This document shows positions 21,362 through 31,510 of a stretch of 64,000 nucleotides of DNA, one piece after another; position 1 is the first letter of the stretch; every line of letters starts with the position of its first letter. A program made the translations under genes and the position numbers. The stretch spans positions 1 to 64,000 of the forward strand of contig JAPQWV010001652.1 of the NCBI GenBank assembly GCA_027422505.1. Direction: 5' to 3'. Source of the DNA: Craterostigma plantagineum. Its lineage: Eukaryota; Streptophyta; Magnoliopsida; Lamiales; Linderniaceae. The notes under the pieces were generated by a model. It was not told the origin of the DNA and did not search any database. It was given only the letters and a program-made list of their open reading frames with translations.

Positions 21362-21510
21362 GGGGAACCCATCGCAAGGGTGCTTTTTAGGCCCTTGAAG
21401 GTGTCCGCCACTGGTATGCTTGTCTCCTGATTAGGTGCCAAAGACGCGTCTTCATCTTCAATATCTTGTAAAACTGCAAAGGTGTTAGTTACCACCGGAT
21501 TTGCGGCAGC
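21362..21510 (-). pseudogene. LINE-B ORF1 C-terminal remnant
   Basis: The minus strand reads NPVVTNTFAVLQDIEDEDAS and then sequence overlapping the ORF2 start. 'NxFAVLxxIE' is the same terminal motif as in ORF1 of LINE-C (NAFAILQSID), LINE-G (NPFAVLAELE) and the ORF1-only LINE (NMFEALADLE). The element is truncated just upstream. Confidence 0.7.
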
Positions 21511-22711
21511 CCGAGGCTCCTGAGCTGAAGGAGGCATTGCTGACTTTCTCTGCACTATCAGGGCTACATCCTAATCCGGACAAGAGCGAGTTGTACCTCT
21601 CTCGGACGGCGGAGGGCCTAAAGGTACAGTTACAGTCTTTGATGGGTTTTCGAGAGGATCATTTACCTGTTCGTTTTGGGGGCACCACTGCTTGCTTCTC
21701 GGCTAACGATCGCGACTGTGCTCCATGCTACAACGCGTTGATGCGCGCTTGGGGTCATGGCTGAATCAGTCCTTGTCTTATGCGGGCAGGGTGCAGCTGA
21801 TTAAGTCGTTACTTCAAGCGCTACACGTCTACTGGTCTGGGGTGTTCTTGCTGCCCAAGGGTGTTGTCGTGCCCTGGAGTCAAGATTTCGCCAGTTCTTG
21901 TGGGGTGTCCTTCGGCCAAGGTTGCTTGGATGAGGTCTGCCTTCAAGTTTCTGAGGGAGGATTGGGTCTTCGTTCGATCTCACTAACAATAGGGCACTTC
22001 TCGTCCAGCTGTTTGGAGGGTGATCGCTCGGCGCCTGGCTCGATTTGGGTGGAATGGTTGTACAGTACACGTCTGCAAACGCACTCACTTTGGACCGTCA
22101 CCGTCTCGGCCAACACGCATGGAGGAAGTTGATGCAGTTGCGACGGTATTGTTCCCCTCATTTCCTTTACGATAGGCGATGGATCATCATTATTTTATGG
22201 GAGGATCCTGGCTGCGGGCTGAGCCATTACTGGAGCGCTATCCTAGAGGACCGTAGCGAGGGTCTACCATTAAGGACCTGCTTGAGCTCAGTCTATTGAT
22301 GCTCACGGTTGAAATGGCCAGGAAGGTCGGTGGCCGAGTATCTTGACTTCAGTCGGCATTTTCCGCATGTAGATCCAACTAGGCGTGATGGGTTTGTTGG
22401 AATGGGGCGCCAAATGGCCGCGCCACGGCACATTTGGTCAGGGAGGCGTTGCGTGTACATCGGCCGAATGTCCCTTGGGCGGCCTTATTCGGTGGACCAC
22501 TAAGAGTTCCAAGGCATGAGTTCATCCTTTGGCTGGGCATCCGCGATCGTTTGTCGATAAGCATTGGGTGGCCATCACGCTGGGACCCCCGCCTGTGTTC
22601 TTTGTGATGCGCTTCACTTGAGAATCTCCAGCACCTCTTCTTTGACTGTGGGTTTTCACGTCAGTGTGTTCGACTACTGCGGCGGCGGATCAGGTGGGTG
22701 TGGCCATATAC
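21511..22711 (+). pseudogene. LINE-A ORF2 piece 3: late RT to zf-RVT
   Basis: It resumes downstream of the missing FADD motif: LLTFSALSGLHPNPDKSELY, LKVQLQSLMGFREDHLPVR, LGSWLNQSLSYAGRVQLIK and YWSGVFLLPKGVV, and then the zf-RVT region with FGGPLRVPRHEFILWLGIRD and RLCSL...HLQHLFFDC in shifted frames. It ends in RIRWVWPY at 22711, where gypsy-2 inserted, and continues at 41757. The sequence is closest to LINE-F by eye. Confidence 0.82.
22707..22711. repeat. Target-site duplication TATAC, left (gypsy-2)
   Basis: TATAC before the LTR start TGTAGGACCC; repeated at 41757-41761, 19 kb away. Confidence 0.92.
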
Positions 22712-23559
22712 TGTAGGACCCGAGTCCCGCAAATAGGTTGGCCAATACAGTATGGATATGACCTAAGTGATTACGTGTAAATTTTTGCGTACATGAAATA
22801 TGCCGACGTGACTATGAATTCGTCGTGCAATTATGTGAAACTAATCTATGGGCGTGGGATGACTTCTAACTTATGTATGGAATTTTCGAAGACTAGTAGC
22901 GATAAGAAATCATGAAAAGAATATAGAAACTTGGGCTAGGAAGCCATAGGTTTATGAATTAGCAAATTTGGGCCATGGCTTAAGAATGAAAATGGGACTA
23001 GAAATAAATAATAGGCCCAACCCCATAAGAAATTAACTTAGAAACATGTTCCCTCAAAACAAGGAACACCCATGCCTAAGCTATGTTCCCTTAACTTTAT
23101 CTAAAGAAAATATCTAATCTAACAATTGAACTCCATACCCAGACTTAAGAAAACATCGAAAATCAAAAGGAAGAAAGGGAGAAGGAGCCGAGACGATTTC
23201 CGAAACCAAAAAGCACTCCAAGCAGTTCGAGGATCGAAGTTAGTGAGTGAAACTACTACCTTAAGCTATTGTAACTTCCTTGCTACGATTATTTGGCTAA
23301 ATTTTGTTGAGGGTTATGGAATACTTGAGGAATGTGAACGTACTATAGACGGCAAAAGCTCTAACGAAGGGTATAAAATTCATAATTAGGGTTTCTTTGA
23401 GAAATAGCTAAGTAGGAGAGTCTAACGTGTTATAGGATTCATTTTGTTAGCATGAAATAATCTTTAAATGACGTTGGATGTTTTGGGTAGAAAGAGACCT
23501 TAGAACTCATAAATTCTGGGTAGAATATGGTATGAACTTAGTTTTGGGTAGATGAAGAT

Positions 23560-24300
23560 TTGAAGGTTTCCATCGAATCAGAAAAATTTGAGTAACAAAT
23601 CGGACGATTCTCAAAAAGGATAGTATAGGTTTCGACTAACACTAAGTATTGATTAAACAAATTGGGCGATTTAAGAGGCATTGACGGTCGAATCGAGCAT
23701 GAGCATGCATGCATGAAATCAGACGATTTCAAGCACAACCCAAATCGACCGAAACAAATGTCATTCCACAAGGAATCGGGCGATTTGCACATAAGTGAAT
23801 TCTCAGCGAAAGTGAGTTAAGGCATGCCCAAAAGGGCGAAAGAGGTCTTGAGATGTGAGCTTTCGCCGTGTTCTAAAGTCGGGCGATTTATAAGTGGGAT
23901 AACATTAGTTTCGACCGAAACCAAGTTAGGAACCTCACAAATCGAGCGACGTGAAAACCATGCAATCGGGCGAATTAATGTGAGGTGTACATTCGGCGAA
24001 TTTAGGTGTTGAATTACGATGAATCGGGCGAAACACTTGGAATGAAGTGACTTTCGCCGTGTTTTTGGATCGGGCGATTCTTCAAAAGACCACATTAAGT
24101 TTCGATCAAGACCTAAATATGACCAATCGGGTGATGTTGTGGTTAATGAGATTCGGCGATTTGGGGGCTAACAAAATCGGGCGATTTGAAGCTATGATTA
24201 ATCGGGCAAATCTAACACAGAATTTACTAACTTTCACCGTGTTCCTTAGGTTAGAGTTTAGTACTAATCTAACTTAGAATATAATCGGGCAGGGACTTAG
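23560..24300. repeat. Dyad-motif cluster in gypsy-2 LTR
   Basis: Repeated AATCGG(A/G)CGATT palindromic units occur near 23603, 23665, 23774, 23880, 24064 and 24178, with variants AATCAGACGATTT near 23718 and GTTTCGACCGAAACC near 23910 and single TTTCGCCGTG sites. In the 3' LTR the same units are at about 31200-31430 and 40140-40560, flanking the inserted block. Confidence 0.75.
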
Positions 24301-24466
24301 CCTAGACTAGAATTGAGCGACTTAGAGCTCTAGCCAATAAGTATAGTCTAAACTATTTAGTTCGACTTAATTATTTAGCGAAGGCATAATACTGATATGA
24401 CCATATTTTTATCTAAAGGCCGAACAGTAGATAATCCCTGGAAAGTAAGAACACGCAGCACGGACG

Positions 24467-24508
24467 ACAGGTAAGTAGAAATTCAACTACGACACGTAAC
24501 TTACCTGC
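24467..24508 (+). repeat. Conserved LTR hairpin with donor consensus (gypsy-2)
   Basis: ACAGGTAAGT (24467-24476) and ACTTACCTGC (24499-24508) are inverted arms. The sense strand carries CAG/GTAAGT. The 3' LTR copy (from 40731) has lost the second arm. Confidence 0.75.
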
Positions 24509-25467
24509 GCATGATTATGTGGTACGTGCTTATATGACCCTATGTGAACCTTGTATGATATGATATGCATTATGCATGAAACATGATATGCATAATTATA
24601 TGAACATGACATGAGCATTTGCACGCATAAGTAGTACGAAAGACATGTCGCCTGTGTGCGATGTATTCACCTGTGTGCGATGTATATTCGCCGATATTGG
24701 CGTCTATGCGACCATGGCGTTATGATGCCGATTTGCCTGTTAGATAGGTAGGGGGAATACCCCATTTGCGGGAGATGCAACTGGAGGATGCGACCCGAGG
24801 CAGGCACTTCACAGAGGGAACCTCTGGGGTAGTGACCTCGGTGTTGGCTACCAGTGAGAAGCGTCCGCGTGGAGGCCACATTGAGTAAGGGAAGATTCCT
24901 TCGGGTGACCTTCTAGTGTGTGAACCTCCACATATGCATGAATCTCTCGTGGATTTAGAGCTCTATGAAATTTCGCATAGTAAGATGGAAAGCCGAGGGC
25001 CCATATGACGTATGTGTCTAAAAGAGTATGGGCGTTAGCGAGCGATGGCGTGGATTGTCGTCGTTAAGACATGTGCATAAATGCATCATTTCTGCTTACT
25101 CCGCGGTGGCTCATTCCTTACGTTACTGTTGTAGGTACCAGCGATCACGGTACGTAATCTGTTTAGGGTGCAAGGCCTATCTTTTTGGAACTTCCGGCTG
25201 CTTTTGGGGTGGAAGTGTGTGTATGGATGACGACCTGTGAAGGCCGGGAGCATAGGAGTTTTTGCTGCGCATGTACACACATTCAGTGTGAATAGGACTT
25301 GAATTGATGTAGACAGACTTAAGAAATTCTTTTGGCGTATATGTATGACTTCCATTGTATAAATGGAAAAATTTTATGCGCATTTTTCGTATCTATCCAA
25401 ACAAATGCACGTTAAACACTTAGGATTAATAGAAAGTACGAAGCGGGGTTAGCGGGTCCTGACAGAG

Positions 25468-25479
25468 TGGAATCAGAGC
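25468..25479 (+). other. Primer-binding site of gypsy-2 (one mismatch)
   Basis: TGGAATCAGAGC begins 3 bases after the 5' LTR. It differs from the initiator-Met PBS TGGTATCAGAGC of gypsy-1 at one position. Confidence 0.88.
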
Positions 25480-25620
25480 TTCGGTCACAGGTCCTGCAGA
25501 CTGTCCATACACACACACTCAAAAGCACGGAAGCGACCTTGCTAGTAAGTATTATGATATATGAAATTCTTTGTATGGTTTGATTTATTTGCCTTAGGAA
25601 TTATCCGAATAGGTCGAACA

Positions 25621-26860
25621 ATGGTAAGACTTAGGGGTGAGGACAGTAGAGAAGCAGATCAAAGTAGGGATACTGCTAACCCTACCGATAGTCGGGATGC
25701 TACCATCCTGCAACTTACGGAATTGGTCCGGCAACAATCGGCCCAAATCCAGCAGCTGATCCAACAGCAGAACGCTGGAGGACAATCAGCTAGCAGACCT
25801 CCCCCGCCCGAACGAATTGAGATGATTGGGGCGAGATTCCAAAAGCTCAACCCCCATCATTTGAGGATGCCGTAGACCCTACTTCGGCAGAGGACTGGCT
25901 CAGGACGCTGGAAAATATGTTCCAGCACAATCGCACCCCAGAAGCCGAAAAAGTCATGTGCGCTGCCTACCTATTGAGGGGTAGCGCGGGGAATTGGTGG
26001 GACACCATCTCAGCCATCGAAATCCGATTACGATGAGCAGGAATCAGTTTAAGGAACTCTTCCGAGGGAAGTACTACACCGCCCCCGCCCGAGCCCAGAG
26101 GATGAATGAGTTCATCAACCTCCGCCAAGGGGCAATGACAGTGGCGGAGTACATCAAGAAGTTCGAACAACTCTCAAGTATCGCAGCCCATATGGTGAGC
26201 ACCGATGCGCTCAAGATTGAAAGGTTCGTGGAAGGGTTAAAGCCGGAGCTGTGCCGAGATGTAAGCATGGCTGGGATACAAGGAGCCACATATGCTCAAG
26301 TGGCTGAAAGGGCACTAGTGGCAGAACAAGCGGAAGCCAGGATTGTCCGCGCCCAAGAAGCTAAACGAAAGTTTGTACAAGGATCGCAAGGGAGCGGAGG
26401 CAACCAAAAGCGACAGTTCGTCGCCAAGGGTGGGAAGCAGTATTTTCAGAATCGACCAGGACCACCCCAGCAACCCAACCCAAATCAGGGTAGACCCCAA
26501 CTGAACCTACCCGTATGCCCGAAGTGCGCACGAAGGCATACCGGGGTAAGGTCTGCTATTCCCGGAACGCGACTTGCTTCAAATGCGGCAAGACGGGCCA
26601 CTATCTCAAGGCATGCCCAGAAATTGGATCCGAAATCCAAGCGGGAAACCAGGCAAGACCCCCAATGGTACTGGCCCGGGTTTACACGATCACGTCCGAA
26701 AAGCGGAAAATAACCCGGCAGTGGTGACAGGTACCGTCCTCATCCATCAAACTCCCACGTGCATTCTAGTCGACTCGGGAGCGACACACTCATTTGCATC
26801 CACTAAGTACGTCACGAGAATAGGAGTCATGCCTCACCGTGCTGAGTGCGAGTATAGCGT
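25621..26860 (+). pseudogene. Gypsy-2 Gag and start of protease
   Basis: Starts at 25621 with MVRLRGEDSREADQSRDTAN, then ELVRQQSAQIQQLIQQQ. After a frame change near 25850 the Gag core is in the frame 25994-26713 (YYTAPARAQRMNEFINLRQG, VAEYIKKFEQLSSIAAHMVS, MAGIQGATYAQVAERALVAE). A basic linker leads to the CPKCARRHTG cysteines. The knuckle C-FK-C-GKTG-H-YLKA-C lies in another frame near 26577-26615. The protease LVDSGATHSFAST lies near 26765-26800. Protease sequence stops at about 26860, where an unrelated copia fragment begins. Confidence 0.87.
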
Positions 26861-27202
26861 GGGTCGATCTACATTATCAATTATAGCAAGTCCTTGTACG
26901 AAATTCCGCAACCATAGTGCATGAATAGTGGCCTCAAAGCATGCCACAAATTCAGCCTCTATAGTAGAAGTAACAATAATAGATTGTTTTCCACTTTTCC
27001 ATAAAACTTCTCCTCCCGCCATTAGAAACACATAACGGAAAGTAGATTTTCTCGTATCTAGGCATCCCGCATAGTCTGAATCCGAGTATTCTTGTAATTC
27101 AAGGTGATTTGACCTCTTGTATGTGAGCATGTAGTCTTTGGTACCTTGTAGTATCTGAGTACTTTCTTTGCAGCTTTCCAATGATCTATTCCGGGATTAC
27201 TT
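26861..27202 (-). pseudogene. Copia RNase H fragment inserted in gypsy-2 protease
   Basis: The minus strand encodes a Ty1/copia RNase H in one nearly open frame (27181-26834): STQILQGTKDYMLTYKRSNH, EYSDSDYAGCLDTRKST, SGKQSIIVTSTIEAEFVACF and EATIHALWLRNF. The catalytic D (SDSDYAG) and E (EAEF) are visible. Gypsy-2 coding sequence resumes directly afterwards (GNPTQTNHILRDC), as in gypsy-1, where the same position is uninterrupted. There is no LTR, poly(A) or obvious target duplication, so this looks like DNA captured during break repair. Confidence 0.8.
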
Positions 27203-30200
27203 TGGGAACCCCACCCAAACTAACCACATACTACGGGATTGTTCAGTAGTAATCGGGGATAAGGAACTACCCATAGACCTCATAATAATTCCCATGAATG
27301 ACTATGAGGTGATCCTCGGGATGGACTGGCTATCGAAGTCCAGAGCCATTATAGACTGCCACCGTAAGATAGTCACGTTCAATTTGGATGGGAATGAACC
27401 CCTTAGATTCGTAGGAACGAGCAAAGGGGCAAAGGATATCAGCGTTAAAAGCCCAACGACTGATCAAAGCAGGGTGTGCGTATCTGGTATTCGCCATCAA
27501 ATCGGAAGAAAACTTCTCTCCGAAATTGAGGAAGTGCCAGTAGTTAAAGACTTCCCCGATGTGTTTCCGGAGGAATTACCGGGGCTACCGCCTGAGAGGG
27601 AAATTGAATTCACCATAGACCTGGTACCTGGAGCGGCACCAGTATCTAAGACCCCTTATCGGCTAGCACCGACTGAGATGAAGGAATTAAAGGACCAGTT
27701 AGACGAGCTCATGCAAAAGGGGGTTTATCCAACCGAGCTTCTCCCCCTGGGGAGCGCCGGTGTTATTCGTAAAGAAGAAGGATGGATCCATGAGATTGTG
27801 TATTGACTATAGGGAATTGAACAAGTTAACCATCAAGAACAAGTACCCACTCCCTAGAATAGACGACCTGTTTGATCAGTTACAAGGCACGACGGTCTTC
27901 TCCAAGATAGACTTACGCTCAGGCTACCACCAGTTGAGAATCCAGAAGGAAGATGTCCCGAAGATGGCCTTTAGTACCCGTTATGGCATTATGAGTTCTT
28001 GGTGATGCCATTCAAGCCGTATCAAGATAGGTTTGTCATCGTCTTTATCGATGACATCCTCATCTATTCAAAGACAAAGGAAGAACACGAAGAACACCTA
28101 AGGGCAGTTCTGAGTATACTACGGGGAAAGCAACTGTACGCCAAGTTCAAGAAGTGCGAATTCTTGGGGCATATAGTCTCTGGAGCAGGGATTTCCGTAG
28201 ACCCGAACAAAATAGAAGCCATTAGTAATTGGCCCCGACCGACAAACTTGACAGAAGTACGAAGTTTCCTCGGTCTGGGAGGATATTATAGAAAATACAT
28301 CAAGGATTTCTCAAAAATAGCGTCGACACTGACAAGGCTGACCAGGAAGAATACACCGTTCCAATGGACCGCGGAATGCGAACAGAGCTTCCAAAAACTG
28401 AAGGAGCGGCTTACGACAGCCCCAGTTCTCACAATACCTTCAGGAACTGGAGGGTTTACTGTTTATAGTGATGCGTCGAAGAACGGGTTAGGGTGTGTGC
28501 TAATGCAGAATGGAAATGTAGTGGCATACGCTTCTCGACAACTGAAGGAATACGAGAATCCCACACATGATCTAGAGCTCGCGGCAGTGGTCTTTGCTCC
28601 CAGATTCGGAGGCATTATCTCTATGGAGAGCGGTGTGAGATATACACGGACCACAAAGAGCTTAAAGTACTTCTTTACGCAAAAGGAGCTGAATATGAGG
28701 CAGAGACGGTGGTTGGAATTAGTCAATGATTATGACTGCATAATTAGCTACCACCCAGGCAAGGCAAATGTGGTAGCCGATGCATTAAGTCGAAAAGCAG
28801 TTAGCGCTGAACTACAAATGTTGGACGTAGAGGTGGTAGAATTAGGCGAAGTCGAAACGCAATTAGCGGCTCTAACCCTGCAACCAACATTACTGGAGCG
28901 AATCAAGACGGCGCAAGTAGAAGATGAATTCTACACGAAGATCAAGGAAGCACAGCCGGAACAATGGACAGGAGATTTCACCATACGAGAAGATGGGAGA
29001 CTGTACTTCAAGAAGCGACTGTACGTGCCGGACGACGCGGAACTCCGAAGGACAATAATGACGGAAGCACACGCCACGGCCTACTCAGTTCATCCAGGAG
29101 CCACGAAGATGTACAGAGATCTACGGGAAAACTATTGGTGGCCAGGTATGAAGAAGGACATAGCGACTTTCGTAAGTCAATGCATGACGTGCCAGCAGAT
29201 AAAAGCCGAGCATCAAAGGTCGGCAGGGACGTTGCAGCCATTACCTATTCCTGAGTGGAAATGGGACAACATCACCATGGATTTCATTGTCGGACTACCA
29301 AAGAACGTGAAAGGGCACGACGCAATTTGGGTGATCGTCGACCGACTACCCAAGTCTGCCCACTTTCTACCAATTAGCACGACGTTCTCTATGGAACGAT
29401 ACGCAGAGTTTACATCCAGGAGATAGTATGACTGCACGGGGTTCCATCATCTATTGTCTCGGATCGCGACTTCAGATTTCTGTCGAAATTTTGGACGAGT
29501 TTGCAAAAGGCGTTGGGAACGAAGCTGTCCTTTAGCACCGCCTACCATCGCAAACGGACGGTCAATCCGAGCGAACAATCCAGACGTTGGAGGGACATGC
29601 TACGAGCATGCGTACTCGATTTCAAAGGAAATTGGAGTAGGTACCTCCCACTCGTTGAGTTCTCGTACAACAACAGCTATCACGTCACCATCGGGATGGC
29701 ACCGTACGAAGCGCTTTACGGGCACAGGTATCCCCAGTGCATTGGGACGAGATCGGAGAACGGGCAATGTTAGGCCCAGACATAGTACGAGAAATGACGG
29801 AAGCCATTACCACAATACAGGAAAGGATGCGAACGGCACAGAGTCGGCAGAAAAGCTATGCAGACCAAAGACGCCGACCCCTGGAATTTGAAGAAGGTGA
29901 CCTAGTGTTCATAAAGTATCACCAATGGAAGGCGTAAAAAGGTTCGGGAAGAAAGGGAAGCTAAGCCCTAGGTATATCGGCCCATTTAGAATAGCAAAAA
30001 GGATTGGTGAGGTAGCGTACCAATTAGAGCTGCCAACATCGCTATCTCAAGTGCATGACGTATTCCACCTCTCGACACTACAAAAGTAAATAGCCGACCC
30101 GAATCACGTGCTAGGAAACGAATCCCTACATCAACAATTGAAACCGGATCTGAGTGAAGAGACTCCGGTGGAGATATTGATGTACGAAACTAAGAGACTT

Positions 30201-30297
30201 AGGAATAAAGAGATTCCTTTAGTGAAAGTGTTGTGGCGGACCAGTCTACGGAAGAAGCCACATGGGGAAGGACGAAATGAGGACTCGTTATCCTGAG
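27203..30297 (+). pseudogene. Gypsy-2 Pol: protease end, RT, RNase H, integrase, chromodomain
   Basis: The protease end (NDYEVILGMDWLSKSRAIIDC) is at 27297-27360. RT carries [36 protein letters not shown] and [12 protein letters not shown]; then, after VMPF near 28010, about 20 residues are missing relative to gypsy-1 (no [10 protein letters not shown]), continuing with [17 protein letters not shown]. The 475-codon frame 27999-29426 covers the RT end, RNase H ([21 protein letters not shown]; the third Asp region is damaged) and the integrase N-terminus and first catalytic Asp (MDFIVGLP). The integrase remainder is frameshifted (29430-29940). The chromodomain (PVEILMYETKRLRNKEIPLV) ends near 30297. 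Confidence 0.88.
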
Positions 30298-30338
30298 ATG
30301 TTCCAAACGGGTTGATTTCGGGGGCGAAATCCTCCTTA

Positions 30339-30350
30339 TGGAGGGGAGGA
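30339..30350 (+). other. Polypurine tract of gypsy-2
   Basis: Purine-rich GGAGGGGAGGA directly before the 3' LTR start at 30351. Confidence 0.85.
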
Positions 30351-31434
30351 TGTAGGGCCCGAGTCCCCGCAAACTAGGTTGGCCAATAAAGTATGGATAT
30401 GACCTAATTGATTACGTGTAAATTTTTGCGTACATGAAATATGCCTACGTGACTATGAATTTCGTGCAATTATGTGAAACTAATTATGGGCGTGGGATGA
30501 CTTCTAACTTATGTATGGAATTTTCGAAGACTAGTAGCGATAAGAAATCATGAAAATAGAATATAGAAACTTGGGCTAGGAAGCCATAGGTTTATGAATT
30601 AGCAAATTTGGGCCATGGCTTAAGAATGAAAATGGGACTAGAAATAAATAATAGGCCCAAGCCCATAAGAAATGAACTTAGAAACATGTTCCCTTAAAAC
30701 AAGGAACACCCACGCCTAAGCTATGTTCCCTTAACTTTATCTAAAGAAAATATCTAGTCTAACAATTGAACTCCATACCCACACTTAAGAAAACATCAAA
30801 AATCAAAAGGAAGAAAGGGAGAAGGAGCCGAGACGATTTCCGAAACCAAAAAGCACTCCAAGCAGTTCGAGGATCGAAGTTGCTGAGTGAAACTACTACC
30901 CTATTGTAACTTCCTTGCTAAGATTATTTGGCTAAATTTTGTTGAGGGTTATGGAATACTTTAGGAATGTGAACGTACTATAGACGGCAAAAGCTCTAAT
31001 GAAGGGTATAAAATTCATACGTCAGGGTTTCTTTGAGAAATAGCTAAGTAGGAGATTCTAACGTGTTATAGGATTCATTATGTTAGCATGAAATAATCTT
31101 AAAATGACGTTGGATGTTTTGGGTAGAAAGAGACCTTAGAACTCATAAATTCTGGGTAGAATAGGGTATGAACTTAGTTTTGGGTAGATGAAGATTTGAA
31201 GGTTTCGATCTAATCGGGAAAATTTGAGTAACAAATCGGACGATTCTAAAAATGGATAGTATAGGTTTCGACTAACACTAAGTATTGATTAAACAAATCG
31301 GGCGATTTAAGAGGCATTGATGGTCGATCGAGCATGTGCATGCATGCATGAAATCAGACGATTTCAAGCACAACCCAAATCGACCGAAACAAATGTCATT
31401 CCACAAGGAATCGAGAGATTTGCACATAAGTGAA
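30351..31434 (+). repeat. Gypsy-2 3' LTR, first part
   Basis: Starts TGTAGGGCCC and follows the 5' LTR closely to position about 1084, where the poly(A) end of LINE-C interrupts at ATAAGTGAA. It lacks coding content. Confidence 0.92.
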
Positions 31435-31510
31435 TTTTTTTTTTGGAAATAGCCCGTATATATATAAATGAAGCAAAAGAATGTACATGCGTGACTGAAA
31501 ACACACACAG

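Larger units (their letters stand above)
17067..21510 (-). mobile_element. LINE-B, 5'-truncated L1-type LINE
   Basis: This minus-strand LINE has its tail at 17067 (poly-T in plus reading) and is truncated within the last part of ORF1 at about 21510. It inserted in LINE-A. No target duplication is evident, and LINE-A lacks about 0.9 kb of RT at the site, so the insertion seems to have been accompanied by a deletion. The 3' end TTTTAGTGAAAATTCCC-poly(A) defines the same tail group as the ORF1-only LINE, LINE-D and LINE-E. A 0.2-kb hAT-like MITE sits inside its ORF2. Confidence 0.85.
22712..25464 (+). repeat. Gypsy-2 5' LTR (2753 bp)
   Basis: Begins TGTAGGACCC and ends GGTCCTGACA. It carries a dyad cluster of the AAATCGGGCGATTT and TTTCGCCGTG type at about 23560-24300, the donor-containing hairpin at 24467-24508, and a region at about 24660-24935 (CCTTCTAGTGTGTGAACC, GGAGATGCAACTGGAGG) homologous to the gypsy-1 repeats in reverse complement. 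No coding capacity is supported. Confidence 0.92.
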
